Shown: positions 16,323 through 24,543, numbered from the stretch's first letter. The stretch: DNA of 64,000 nucleotides from Bradyrhizobium sp. SZCCT0153 (GCF_018129995.1 NZ_JAFCKS010000014.1:20573-84572), one strand, 5' to 3'. Notes: generated from the letters alone by a model not told the origin. Translations and numbers: made by a program.

Positions 16323-17987
16323 TTATTGCTTGACCGCAAAGACCCACAGCGAGCCGCCGGGTGGCACCTTCGCCAGCCGCTCGTCGCCGGAGAACAGCGA
16401 ATAGACGCCGCCATAGCCGGAGGTGACGGCAACGTATTGCACGCCGTCCTGCTGCCATGTCACCGGCTGGCCCTCGATGCCCGAGCCGGTCTGGAACTGC
16501 CAGAGCTTCTTGCCGGTGTCGGCATCGAAGGCCTCGAACTCGCCGGTCAGCGCGCCCGAGAACACGACGCCGCCCGCGGTCGACAGCACGCCGGAGAAGC
16601 GCGGGATATCGCTTGGTGCTTCCCACTTCGCCTTGCCGGTCATGGGATCGATCGCCTTCAGGTGACCGCGCGGACCGTCACCCCATTCCCAGAGGTCGGT
16701 GAGGTCCATGCCGAGATACCATTCACCCTGCTTGAAGGTGACGGGCTCGGTCTTGTACCTGCCGCCGAAGGCGAGCGTATTGGCGTAGGCAAGGCCGGTC
16801 TGCGGATTGAACGACATCGGCTCCCAGTTCTTGCCGCCGAGGATCGACGGATAGACCGTCACCTTCTTGCCGTCGCGTGCGTCCTTCGAGACGTCGGTCT
16901 CGATCGGCTTGCCGGTCTTCATGTCGATGCCGGTCGCCCAATTCACCTTCACGTAAGGGTTGGCCGCGAGCAGCTTTCCGTTGGTGCGGTCGAGCACGTA
17001 GAAGAAGCCGTTGCGGTTGGCATCCATCAGCACCTTGGTCGGCTTGCCCTCGACATTCATGTCGGCGAGGACCATCTCGGCCACCGAATCGTAGTCGAAC
17101 GGGTTGTTCGGCGAGAACTGGTAGTGCCACTTGATCTTGCCGGTCTTGGGATCCATCGCCAGCACGGAGCAGGTGTAGAGGTTGTCGCCGGGACGCACCG
17201 CCGAGTTGAACGGCCCGGGATTGCCGATGCCCCAATAGACCGTATTCAGCTCGGGATCGTAGGAGCCCGTGATCCAGGTCGAGCCGCCACCGAGCTTCCA
17301 GGTGTCGCCCTTCCAGGTGTCGCCGCCGGGCTCGTCGGGGGAGGGGATCGAATGGGTGCGCCAGAGGTGCTTGCCCGTCGCCGGATCCCAGCCGTCGATG
17401 AAGCCGCGGGTGCCGAACTCGGCGCCGGAGATGCCGGTGATGACGACGCCGTCGGCGACCAGCGGGGCCACCGTCATCGAATAGCCTTCCTTGATGTCGG
17501 CCGCCTTCTGCCGCCACAGCTCCTTGCCGTCCTTGGCGTCGAGCGCGATCACGTTGGCGTCGAGCGTGGTGCGGAAGACCTTGCCGTCATAGAGCGCCGC
17601 GCCGCGATTGATGATGCCGCAGCAGACGATGCGCGGGGTCTCGGCGGGATATTCGATCTTGCTCTTCCAGATCTGCTTGCCGGTCTTGGCGTCGACCGCC
17701 ATGGTCGCGTTGTGCGAGGTCACGTAGATCACGCCCTGGTACACCAGCGGCTGGGATTCCTCGCTGCGATCGTCGTTGAATGAGTAGTTCCAGACCGGGA
17801 CGAGGTTCTTGACGGTATCCTTGTTGATCTGGTTCAGCGTCGAGAAGCGCTGCAGATTGTAGCCCATCCCGTAGTTGAGAACGTTCGAAGTATCGGTTGC
17901 ACCCTTGACCAGCTGATCGGTGGTCTGTGCATTTGCACAAATCGGTGCAAACATGACGAGGCTCGCGGCCATCGCAAGGCGTTTCAT
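16323..17987 (-). CDS. PQQ-dependent alcohol dehydrogenase with lanthanide signature (ExaF/PedH-like)
   Basis: 554-residue periplasmic quinoprotein: signal peptide to about residue 20, vicinal C122-C123 (CCGIINRG), metal ligands E190 (SGAEFG) and N256 (GIGNPGPF), catalytic D298 and second Asp D300 in FDYDSV. The extra Asp marks lanthanide-dependent enzymes. Sequence around the active site differs from XoxF, so broader alcohols such as ethanol are likely substrates; this is inference. The start at 17987 follows GGGAGGAACGG. The gene heads an operon with cytochrome and binding protein, and is divergent from the lanmodulin gene. Confidence 0.93.
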   Translation of the reverse strand: MKRLAMAASLVMFAPICANAQTTDQLVKGATDTSNVLNYGMGYNLQRFSTLNQINKDTVKNLVPVWNYSFNDDRSEESQPLVYQGVIYVTSHNATMAVDAKTGKQIWKSKIEYPAETPRIVCCGIINRGAALYDGKVFRTTLDANVIALDAKDGKELWRQKAADIKEGYSMTVAPLVADGVVITGISGAEFGTRGFIDGWDPATGKHLWRTHSIPSPDEPGGDTWKGDTWKLGGGSTWITGSYDPELNTVYWGIGNPGPFNSAVRPGDNLYTCSVLAMDPKTGKIKWHYQFSPNNPFDYDSVAEMVLADMNVEGKPTKVLMDANRNGFFYVLDRTNGKLLAANPYVKVNWATGIDMKTGKPIETDVSKDARDGKKVTVYPSILGGKNWEPMSFNPQTGLAYANTLAFGGRYKTEPVTFKQGEWYLGMDLTDLWEWGDGPRGHLKAIDPMTGKAKWEAPSDIPRFSGVLSTAGGVVFSGALTGEFEAFDADTGKKLWQFQTGSGIEGQPVTWQQDGVQYVAVTSGYGGVYSLFSGDERLAKVPPGGSLWVFAVKQ

Positions 17988-18317
17988 CCGTTCCTCCCAA
18001 TATGCGCGTCTTTTGACGCTGCGGCAGCAACACTCCGCCCGAATGCAAAACGCGTCAATACGAAAGTCGTAATTACGACGCCGATATGCTGGGCACCGGA
18101 TGTCGGTCACCTGACGGATACCTTACAGTCGACTCTGACTTGTGTGCAGACGCTGAAAAAATTCCGCCGCATGAGGCAATGCAGCCCGCTCGGGCCATTG
18201 GGTGCCGGCAGTTGTGCGGCGCATTGGTTGCAATTGCGGACTTGAACCGGGGCCTGCTTGTGGACTTATCTCGTTTCGGTCCGGCTCGAAGCGGAGCTCT
18301 TGGTCAGGGAGGTTTTG
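17988..18317. promoter_or_regulatory. Divergent promoter region between the Ln-type dehydrogenase and lanmodulin
   Basis: 330 bp without a gene. It must hold the leftward promoter for the dehydrogenase operon and the rightward one for lanM. A perfect 14-bp palindrome lies at 18066-18079 (listed separately). No convincing -35/-10 hexamers were recognised. Confidence 0.55.
18066..18079. promoter_or_regulatory. Perfect palindrome GTCGTAATTACGAC, candidate operator
   Basis: The 14 bases read identically on both strands. The site is about 80 bp from the dehydrogenase start and 240 bp from the lanM start, in the only shared control region. Dyad sites of this length suit dimeric regulators; the LuxR-type response regulator at 35642-36262 is one candidate. 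Binding is inferred. Confidence 0.5.
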
Positions 18318-18710
18318 ATGATATCGCGTCGCTCTGTTGCGCTTGCACTCACGATCGCACTGCTGTCCGGCCCGGCGTGGTCTGCATCCGGCAACGCCGT
18401 AAAAATGTTCGATACCGACAATGACGGCACGCTCGATCTCGCCGAGGTGAAGAAGGCCGCCAGCGTGCTGTTCGCCAGGCTCGATCCCGATCGCGACGGC
18501 ACGCTCGACGCCCGCGAATTGCGCGGACGGTTGACGGCGAAAGAACTCGCCGCCGCCGATCCCGATCGCGACGGGACTCTCACGGTCGACGAATATCTCT
18601 CCGTCGTCGAGCTGCGCTTCAACGCGGCGAATCCCGACAAGGATGGAACGCTGGATGCGAAGGAGCTGAGTTCGCGCGCCGGCCGCGCGCTGCTGCGCTT
18701 GTTGCGGTGA
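18318..18710 (+). CDS. lanM: Lanmodulin homologue (periplasmic lanthanide-binding EF-hand protein)
   Basis: 130 residues: signal peptide (residues 1-22), then four EF-hand loops at 32-43, 56-67, 81-92 and 105-116. The loops read DTDNDGTLDLAE, DPDRDGTLDARE, DPDRDGTLTVDE and NPDKDGTLDAKE. Proline at loop position 2 in EF2-4 and the 12-13-residue spacing between loops are diagnostic of lanmodulin, not calmodulin. EF4 starting with Asn matches Methylobacterium LanM. Differences: EF1 has Thr in place of Pro, and EF3 has Thr in place of the position-9 Asp. The GGGAGG ribosome site at 18307 fixes the start. Likely role: periplasmic lanthanide buffering for the adjacent quinoproteins. Confidence 0.93.
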   Translation: MISRRSVALALTIALLSGPAWSASGNAVKMFDTDNDGTLDLAEVKKAASVLFARLDPDRDGTLDARELRGRLTAKELAAADPDRDGTLTVDEYLSVVELRFNAANPDKDGTLDAKELSSRAGRALLRLLR

Positions 18711-18977
18711 GAGGCACGCCGCTTGACTGGGAGCGAAGGCGGTTTGCCCGAGAGGGAAATTTGCGAGCGCGATGCGACAGTTCGCTGTGTTGGCAGTTCG
18801 ATTCCCTGCTTGCGCTGTGCCAGACGCAGCCCTAGGTTTTGCCCGGCGCGATGTCGCGCTGATCCCTTGGGAGACCCCGAATGGCTTGGAAAGCTCCGAA
18901 GATCGTGGAAGTGTCGGTCGGCATGGAAATCAACATGTACGCCTGCGCTTCGCGCAAGTAAGACGGACGACCTGCCG

Positions 18978-19007
18978 CGGCTTCGATGGCAAACGCCGTC
19001 GAAGCCG
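18978..19007 (+). other. 13-bp hairpin just before the beta-barrel gene
   Basis: Arms 18978-18990 and 18995-19007 pair over 13 bp with one G-U, around the loop AAAC. It ends 14 bases before the ATG at 19022. It could terminate the lanM transcript, though it lacks a T run, or control translation of the next gene. The rest of 18711-18977 shows nothing recognisable. Confidence 0.5.
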
Positions 19008-19021
19008 TGGTAGTGTCGGGG

Positions 19022-19891
19022 ATGCGCGCGAGAGCCCATACCTTCTGGACCATAGCTGCCTGCACGTTCGCACTTGCACCGGCATGCGTCAGCGCTGAAG
19101 AGGGCTTCGATACCGAGCACATCTTCGGCTTCATGATCGGCACCGACGTCGGCAATCCGGGCGAGCGTGAATTCCAGAGCCAGACGACGGGACGCTTCGG
19201 CAAGGGCGGCGGGACCTATCGCGCCCTTTCGCAGGAGGTCGAGATCGAGGTCGTGCCGCTGCCGAATTTCCGCGTCGAGGTCGGCGGCACCGCCACGCTG
19301 CACGACATCGCCGGCGTCCCCGACATCGACGACCGCCGCCAGTTCAACTTCCAGGGCGCTTCGCTCGACCTGCGCTATCGCCTGCTCGATCGCCAGCGCG
19401 CGCCGTTTGGGTTGACTATCGGCGCCGAGCTCCACGGCGACCGCATTGACGAGACCTCCGGCGCAAAAGGCCGGATGTACGGCACCGACTTTACGCTCGC
19501 CTTCGATCGCGAGCTGATCCCGAACTTCGCCATCGGCGCGCTCAACCTGATCTACCAGCCCGAATGGGCGCGCTTCGAGGTGGCGGGACTGTCCGAAAAG
19601 AGCTCCACCATCGGCGCGGCCTTCGCCGGCCTCGTCCGCGTGCGGCCCGATGTGCTGCTCGGCGGCGAGCTGCGCTACTTCCGGCAATATGAAGGCATCG
19701 GCCTCGGCGAGTTCTCGGGCCAGGCCCTGTTCGTCGGTCCGACCGCCTATTTCCAGCTCTCCGAGCGCTCACGGCTGACCATGAGCTGGAGCATGCAGGC
19801 CTGGGGTCGTCCGGCCGGGTCCGCCGCCAATCTCGACCTCGTCAATTTCGAGCGGCATCAGGCAAGGCTGGTATTTGGGGTCAACTTCTAG
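19022..19891 (+). CDS. Outer-membrane beta-barrel protein next to lanmodulin
   Basis: 289 residues with a signal peptide (RAHTFWTIAACTFALAPACVSA). The mature part alternates polar and hydrophobic residues in amphipathic strands and ends in FGVNF, a C-terminal aromatic signature for outer-membrane insertion. No named family is certain; it is of the general type annotated as transporter or porin-like. An ATG at 18986 is in frame but lies inside the hairpin, so 19022 is preferred. It shares the strand of lanM with a 311-bp gap, so it may be a channel for the metal, an alcohol or a chelate. That is speculation from context. Confidence 0.75.
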   Translation: MRARAHTFWTIAACTFALAPACVSAEEGFDTEHIFGFMIGTDVGNPGEREFQSQTTGRFGKGGGTYRALSQEVEIEVVPLPNFRVEVGGTATLHDIAGVPDIDDRRQFNFQGASLDLRYRLLDRQRAPFGLTIGAELHGDRIDETSGAKGRMYGTDFTLAFDRELIPNFAIGALNLIYQPEWARFEVAGLSEKSSTIGAAFAGLVRVRPDVLLGGELRYFRQYEGIGLGEFSGQALFVGPTAYFQLSERSRLTMSWSMQAWGRPAGSAANLDLVNFERHQARLVFGVNF

Positions 19892-19998
19892 GAGGGCGAG
19901 TTCCGGACCCTGGCTCTCTCACGCCGGTTTGAAACCCCGACAGGCCTGGACCGTAAACTGTTGTGCTAACCTTGATGGCCTTGCGAGAGGATCCCGGC

Positions 19999-20208
19999 AT
20001 GAGCCCGATCGACCTGGTGGTAACTGTGTGTGCGGTGCTCTCGCCTGCGACCTGCGAGGAGCAGCATCTGGTGTTCAACTTTGCGGGGTCGCCGCGGCAA
20101 TGCGCGATGGCCGCGCCGCCCTATATCGCGCAATGGGTCGGCGACCATCCGAAGTGGCAGGCGGTGCGGTGGCGCTGCGAGTATCCGCACCCGAACGACA
20201 GGGCGTGA
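19999..20208 (+). CDS. Small hypothetical protein with six cysteines
   Basis: 69 residues, opening MSPIDLVVTVCAVLSPATCEEQ, with further cysteines in RQCAM and WRCEY. GAGAGG lies nine bases ahead of the ATG. The hydrophobic N terminus may be a signal peptide, after which the cysteines could form disulfides. No family recognised. It is on the strand of the beta-barrel gene, 107 bp after it. Confidence 0.65.
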   Translation: MSPIDLVVTVCAVLSPATCEEQHLVFNFAGSPRQCAMAAPPYIAQWVGDHPKWQAVRWRCEYPHPNDRA

Positions 20209-20218
20209 GAGGTAGCAG

Positions 20219-20329
20219 ACCCTCATGGTGAGCAGCGCGGAACGCGCGTCTCGAACCATGCAGGCCCCACTGCTGCAGCCGGGCCTTTCATCCTTCGAGA
20301 CGCCGCTTCGCGGCTCCTCGGGATGAGGG
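20219..20329. repeat. Head-to-head pair of REP-like palindromic elements
   Basis: A copy reading CCCTCATGGTGAGCAGCGCG onward (20219-20260) faces an inverted copy (20288-20329) that in reverse starts CCCTCATCCCGAGGAGCCGC. Both contain the core GCGTCTCGAA. The pair sits between convergent genes, the usual place for these Rhizobiales elements. A second pair with the same core is at 29011-29121. Confidence 0.75.
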
Positions 20330-20337
20330 TTGGACAG

Positions 20338-20685
20338 CTACTTGCTGCAGTCCTTCAGGTCCTTGTCGGCGATCGAGAACACCGCGTCCGCCCTGACCTC
20401 GATGTCGCGCACGATGCACTGCCGCGCATTGGCATAGCTGACCTTGGCGTCGTAGCGGCCGGGCTCGACGCCGGTGATGCGCAGCCGCTCGTCGTGGTCG
20501 ACCTCCTTGTCCTTGTCGTTCAGGCACTGGTTCGGTCCCCACTCGGTCTTGCCGACCGGCGAGAGCTGGAAGCCGGAGATCGTCTCCGTCGTGAGATTCC
20601 AGAGCCGGATGCCCTTGCCCTTGGTCTGCGCGGCGGCTTCGCCGGCAAACGCCAGCAACGTGATCAACACCAGACCCCAACGCAT
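20338..20685 (-). CDS. Small exported protein, unknown function
   Basis: 115 residues with a Sec signal (MRWGLVLITLLAFAGEAAA). The mature part reads like a small beta-rich domain (GIRLWNLTTETISGFQLSP...GRYDAKVSYANARQCIVRDIEV) with cysteines at NQCLN, RQCIV and KDCSK. The start is the ATG at 20685, preceded by GGGAGGACG; a TTG one codon upstream is not used. It follows the pentapeptide-repeat gene by 26 bp on the same strand, so they are likely co-transcribed. Periplasmic role in the quinoprotein system is inferred from position alone. Confidence 0.72.
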   Translation of the reverse strand: MRWGLVLITLLAFAGEAAAQTKGKGIRLWNLTTETISGFQLSPVGKTEWGPNQCLNDKDKEVDHDERLRITGVEPGRYDAKVSYANARQCIVRDIEVRADAVFSIADKDLKDCSK

Positions 20686-20711
20686 CAAATCGTCCTCCCA
20701 AGGCGACGCCG

Positions 20712-21506
20712 TTATTGCCTGATCAGGCGCTCGCGGTTCTTTGCCTTGTCGAAATTTTTGGCGCGGTCAAGGCCGATCGGTGCAATCAGCCTGGCGGAGG
20801 TGAGATCGGTGCCCTCGAAATCGGTGTCGATGACGGTCGCCCCGGTCAGGTCGGCGCCGCCGAGCTGGGCGTTCCGGAGCGACGCCCCGGTCAGGTCGGC
20901 TCCCCTGAGGGAGGCAAACTCGAGATCGACGCGCGACAGGTCGGCGTTGCGCGCGTTCAACCGTTCCAGATTGGCCGATCGGAGCACGGCGCGCATCAAC
21001 CCCATCGACTGGTTGCGCATGTCGGCGCCGAGATGCGCGTCGGCGATCGAGGCGCCGACCAGGCTCGCGCCGCTGAGATCGGCTGCGATGCGCGCGCCGG
21101 TCAGATCAGCGCCGTCGAGGTGAGCGCGCGCCATCTGCGCGGCGAACAGGCTGGCGCCCCTCAGGCTCGCGCCCGTGAGATCCGCGTCGAGAAGCCACGC
21201 CTGATCGAGGATCGCTCGATCAAGACGGGCGCCGCCGAGTTTTGTCTTGTTGAGCCGTGCCGTGCGAAGCACCGCCCTGGAAAGGTCGAGCCCCGAGAGA
21301 TCGAGCCCCGACAAGCGCGTGCCGGTGAAGTCGGCGGGCGCGCCGGCGCTCGCTTTGGCCAGTACGGCCTCGACCTCCTGTCGGCTCATTTCAGCGGAGA
21401 CCATGGCGGGTGAGGTGAGGTCGACGTCACGCATCATATCCTGGGCGCTCGCCATGGTCGCGACGAGCGCAAAGCCAAGCGTCGTCAGAGCAACGGTTCG
21501 TCTCAT
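20712..21506 (-). CDS. Exported pentapeptide-repeat protein
   Basis: 264 residues with a Sec signal (MRRTVALTTLGFALVATMASA). About residues 60-250 are pentapeptide repeats of A(D/N)Lxx type (for example LSGLDLSGLDLSRAVL, ADLTGASLRGASL, ADLTGARIAADLSGASL), predicting a right-handed quadrilateral beta-helix. GGAG precedes the ATG. It lies downstream of the nitrate/taurine-type ABC operon on the same strand (48-bp gap). Periplasmic pentapeptide proteins have no general assigned role; here scaffold or binding functions are possible. Confidence 0.88.
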   Translation of the reverse strand: MRRTVALTTLGFALVATMASAQDMMRDVDLTSPAMVSAEMSRQEVEAVLAKASAGAPADFTGTRLSGLDLSGLDLSRAVLRTARLNKTKLGGARLDRAILDQAWLLDADLTGASLRGASLFAAQMARAHLDGADLTGARIAADLSGASLVGASIADAHLGADMRNQSMGLMRAVLRSANLERLNARNADLSRVDLEFASLRGADLTGASLRNAQLGGADLTGATVIDTDFEGTDLTSARLIAPIGLDRAKNFDKAKNRERLIRQ

Positions 21507-21554
21507 CGTCAGGCTCCGCTATCGGCCTGTTTAGCACACGTGCCGCGCGGCTGC

Positions 21555-22295
21555 CTATGAGACATCCCGCCCGGCGCGTTCGCCGCCCTGTTCACCCGGG
21601 GCTCGCCGCGGAAGCCCGCCCTTGATCGCGGCAATCGCGGCGTCGCTGCGTGCCTCGCGCGGGATGCCGATGGGTACCTCGGCCAGGATGCGCGCCGGGC
21701 GCGGCGACAGGAAGAACAGGCGATCGCCGAGGCGCACCGCATCGTCCAGGCTGTGCGTCACGAGCAGCGTCGTGACGGGTCGGCTGGCGACCAGCGCTGC
21801 GATCTCGTCGCGCAATCGGCCGGCCAGCGCGTCGTCGAGCGAGGCCAGGGGCTCGTCGAGCACCAGAATATCCGGCTCGACCGCAAAGGCGCGGGCGAGT
21901 GCGACGCGGCGGGCCAGCCCCAGTGACAGTTCGCCGGGGAAGTGGCTGCGGTGCTGCTCCAGCTCGAGGATCCTGAACAGCTCGGCAAGCTTTGCGTCAG
22001 TGACATCGGGTGCCGCAAGCCGCACGTTCTGCTCGACCGAGCGCCATGGCAGCAGCCGCGGCTCCTGGAACACCATCCCGATCCGCGCCTCCGCGGGGCG
22101 CGACACCCGGCCCTCGAAATCGCGGTCGAGCCCGAGGATGATGCGCAGCATCGTGCTCTTGCCGCAGCCGGACGGCCCGATCAGCACGCCGACCTCGCCG
22201 GACTGAAGCGCGAATTTCACCGGCGCGAGGACGTCCTGGGTTCCGCCCGCGGTATTCCTGAACGTCTTGCCTGTGATCTCGACCTCAAGCCGCAC
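21555..22295 (-). CDS. ABC transporter ATP-binding protein (nitrate/sulfonate/taurine type)
   Basis: 246-residue ATPase with Walker A GPSGCGKST, signature segment LSLGLARRVALARA (variant of LSGGQ) and Walker B DILVLDEPLASLD. The start is GTG at 22295, overlapping the end of the permease gene by 11 bp. Third gene of a binding protein-permease-ATPase operon. The substrate is unknown. The NitT/TauT family includes importers of sulfonates, nitrate and thiamine precursors. Confidence 0.92.
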   Translation of the reverse strand: MRLEVEITGKTFRNTAGGTQDVLAPVKFALQSGEVGVLIGPSGCGKSTMLRIILGLDRDFEGRVSRPAEARIGMVFQEPRLLPWRSVEQNVRLAAPDVTDAKLAELFRILELEQHRSHFPGELSLGLARRVALARAFAVEPDILVLDEPLASLDDALAGRLRDEIAALVASRPVTTLLVTHSLDDAVRLGDRLFFLSPRPARILAEVPIGIPREARSDAAIAAIKGGLPRRAPGEQGGERAGRDVS

Positions 22296-23022
22296 GGGGC
22301 CGCCACCGTGTTGCGCGGGCTTCGAACGGTTGCACCAGCGCCATCTCGATCACGAGCACGACGGCGGCGAATGTCAGGGAATAGGCCAGCAGCCGCGGCG
22401 TGTCGAACAACTGGAAGGCGATTCCGATCTCGAAGCCGACGCCGTTCGGCCGGCCCAGCAGTTCGGCGACCAGCACGATCTTCCACACCAGCGACAATCC
22501 GGAGCGGGCCGAGGCTGCGATATAGGGCGCCAGCTGCGGCAGCACGACGTGGCGGAACGCGCGCCAGCGCGGCATCGCGAACACGCTCGCCATCTCGTCG
22601 AGTGAACGGTCGAGCGCGCGCGTGCCCTCACGCAGGGTGACGATGGCTGTCGGCAGCTTGTTGATGGCGATCGCCGCGATCGCGGCGGCCTCGGTGAGCC
22701 CGGCCCAGATATAGGCCAGCACGATCACGACCAATGCGGGCAGGTTGAGCAACAGGATCAGCCAGGGATCGCCGAGGCGGTCCGCGAGCTTGACCCGTCC
22801 CATCAGATAGCCGATCGCGCTGCCGAGCGACATCGCCAGCACGAAGGCGAGAATGACACGGGCGAGCGTGGCGCCGAGATGCAGGAACAGGGCGCCGCTC
22901 GATGCTTCCGCGATCATCACCTGGAGCACGGCAGGCGGAGAGGGCAGCTTTGCGCCGCCGACGAACAGCGCGGCAATCCACCAGATCGCGAGAAACAGTG
23001 CAAATGACAGAAGACGCAGCAC
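22285..23022 (-). CDS. ABC transporter permease (nitrate/sulfonate/taurine type)
   Basis: 245-residue membrane subunit with about six hydrophobic segments and the EAA loop region around REGTRALDRSLDEMASVFAMPRWRAFRHVVLPQLAP. The start is GTG at 23022, one base after the TGA of the binding-protein gene. The longer open frame upstream overlaps that gene and lacks membrane character. It ends overlapping the ATPase. Confidence 0.9.
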   Translation of the reverse strand: MLRLLSFALFLAIWWIAALFVGGAKLPSPPAVLQVMIAEASSGALFLHLGATLARVILAFVLAMSLGSAIGYLMGRVKLADRLGDPWLILLLNLPALVVIVLAYIWAGLTEAAAIAAIAINKLPTAIVTLREGTRALDRSLDEMASVFAMPRWRAFRHVVLPQLAPYIAASARSGLSLVWKIVLVAELLGRPNGVGFEIGIAFQLFDTPRLLAYSLTFAAVVLVIEMALVQPFEARATRWRPRAA

Positions 23023-23023
23023 C

Positions 23024-24004
23024 TCAATCTCCGGGGACTGCGTGATAGAACGTGCCGGGATCGAGCTCGGCCGCCGGCCCAACCAGATCGCGGCCGCCGG
23101 TCTCGGCCAGCACATGGTAGAGCACGCGCGCGTCCTTTTCCTCGTCGTCGATGCTCCGGCGCGGAATGCCGTCGCGATAGCGGTCGCGATAGACCTTGAG
23201 CAGGACCGGATCGGTCGTGCCGGTGAGCGGGGCGATCTTGTCCCAGGCCATATCCGAAGTCACCAGCAGCTGCTTGGCCTTGCGGGTCATTGCGATGAAG
23301 CGCGCCACGGCGTCGCGATGGCTCGCGGCCCAGCTTTCGTCGAAGACATAGCCGACCGCGGAGACCGCACCCTTGGCGCCGAGCTTCGGCAGGATGTCTT
23401 CGATGCCGGTCAGGCGGCGGAAACCCTTGGCTTCGAGCTGGGCGCAGAAATTCCAGAAGTTGAGGCTCGCATCCATCTCGCCATCGAGCGCCTTGGCCGC
23501 GATCAGGGGCGGTGCGCCATAGACAATGGTCGCTTCCGACTTCAGGTCGATGCCGCCCTGCTTCAGGCGCGCCTGGAGCAGCAGCCAGCTCTTGTCGATG
23601 GGACCACCGCCGACGGCGAGCTTGCGGCCCTTCAAGTCGGCGAGCGACTTGATCGGCGAGGATGCCTGTACCATCACCGCGCCGAGCGCGCTGGAATAGG
23701 GATAGAACGTGAGCTTGGCGCCGAGCGCGCGCTCGCGCGATACCCACAGCCAGTCGGACAGGATGATGTCGGCGCTGCCGGCGCGCAGCGCGATCTTGCC
23801 GGCCTCGGGGCTCGCAAGCTCGGTGACTTCGAGCGACAGCTCGGCCTCCTTGTCGAGGCCACCGGCGCGGATCGCGGCCAGCTCCCAGGAGAATGTTCCG
23901 GTCTTCTGCACCGCGAGACGGATGGTATCCGCGGCGCGGCCGGGTCCGGCTAATGTCAGCACCAGCGTCGCCGCAAGCGCCAATGATCGACCAAGTACTC
24001 TCAT
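23024..24004 (-). CDS. ABC transporter periplasmic binding protein (NMT1/TauA-like)
   Basis: 326 residues, Sec signal (RVLGRSLALAATLVLTLAGPGRA), then TIRLAVQKTGTFSWELAAIRAGGLDKEAELSLEVTEL, typical of the NMT1/THI5-like and SsuA/TauA fold. The start at 24004 follows AAGGTG; an in-frame ATG 17 codons upstream gives no extra signal. It heads the three-gene ABC operon. Its setting in a quinoprotein island suggests a nutrient linked to alcohol oxidation, but the ligand cannot be told from sequence. Confidence 0.88.
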   Translation of the reverse strand: MRVLGRSLALAATLVLTLAGPGRAADTIRLAVQKTGTFSWELAAIRAGGLDKEAELSLEVTELASPEAGKIALRAGSADIILSDWLWVSRERALGAKLTFYPYSSALGAVMVQASSPIKSLADLKGRKLAVGGGPIDKSWLLLQARLKQGGIDLKSEATIVYGAPPLIAAKALDGEMDASLNFWNFCAQLEAKGFRRLTGIEDILPKLGAKGAVSAVGYVFDESWAASHRDAVARFIAMTRKAKQLLVTSDMAWDKIAPLTGTTDPVLLKVYRDRYRDGIPRRSIDDEEKDARVLYHVLAETGGRDLVGPAAELDPGTFYHAVPGD

Positions 24005-24091
24005 CACCTTGTGAGCCGTTTCCTCTGATAGAGTGCTTTTCAGCACAATACGCATAGCATAGCTTTGGTCGCAACCAGCGGGAGGACGCTC

Positions 24092-24451
24092 ATGAACCTG
24101 GCCGGACAGCTACGACCGATTGTCGCCGCATTGACGGTGCTGGCGGCGACCGCGCTCGCGGCGCGAGCCGAGGAGGCCAATGATTTTCCGACGTCGGCGC
24201 GCGCCGAATACGTCTATGGCTGCATGAAGGCCAATGGCGAGAGCCGGCAGGCGATCGAGCAATGTTCCTGCTCGATCGACGTGGTGGCCTCGATTGTGCC
24301 CTATGAGCGCTACGTTACCGCCGAGACCGCGCTCAGCATGTCCCAGGTCCGCGGCAATCTCGGCGTCCAGTTCCGCACGTCAGAGCAGGCGAATTCCGCA
24401 GTTAATGACCTGAGGCGCGCGCAGGCGGAAGCCGAGGTGAGGTGTTTTTGA
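24092..24451 (+). CDS. Small exported cysteine-containing protein
   Basis: 119 residues with a Sec signal (PIVAALTVLAATALAARA). The mature part has YVYGCMKANGESRQAIEQCSCSIDVVASIVPYERYV and ends RCF, giving four cysteines suited to two disulfides. Strong GGGAGGA site before the ATG at 24092. Divergent from the ABC operon (87 bp), so they may share control. No family named with confidence; similar small exported proteins occur near PQQ dehydrogenase genes. Confidence 0.75.
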   Translation: MNLAGQLRPIVAALTVLAATALAARAEEANDFPTSARAEYVYGCMKANGESRQAIEQCSCSIDVVASIVPYERYVTAETALSMSQVRGNLGVQFRTSEQANSAVNDLRRAQAEAEVRCF

Positions 24452-24543
24452 CGCTTGCCGCGCTGCTTTCGCTTCCTCTAGCCAGGGTCACCGGTGGAGC
24501 TTCGATGATATGATCCGACGGGCTTGCTTGGTAGGATATCCCG

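Noticed and set aside
18318..18710. Calmodulin-like calcium protein
   Set aside because: Proline at loop position 2, short 12-13-residue linkers, Asn-initiated EF4 and the neighbouring lanthanide enzyme all favour lanmodulin.
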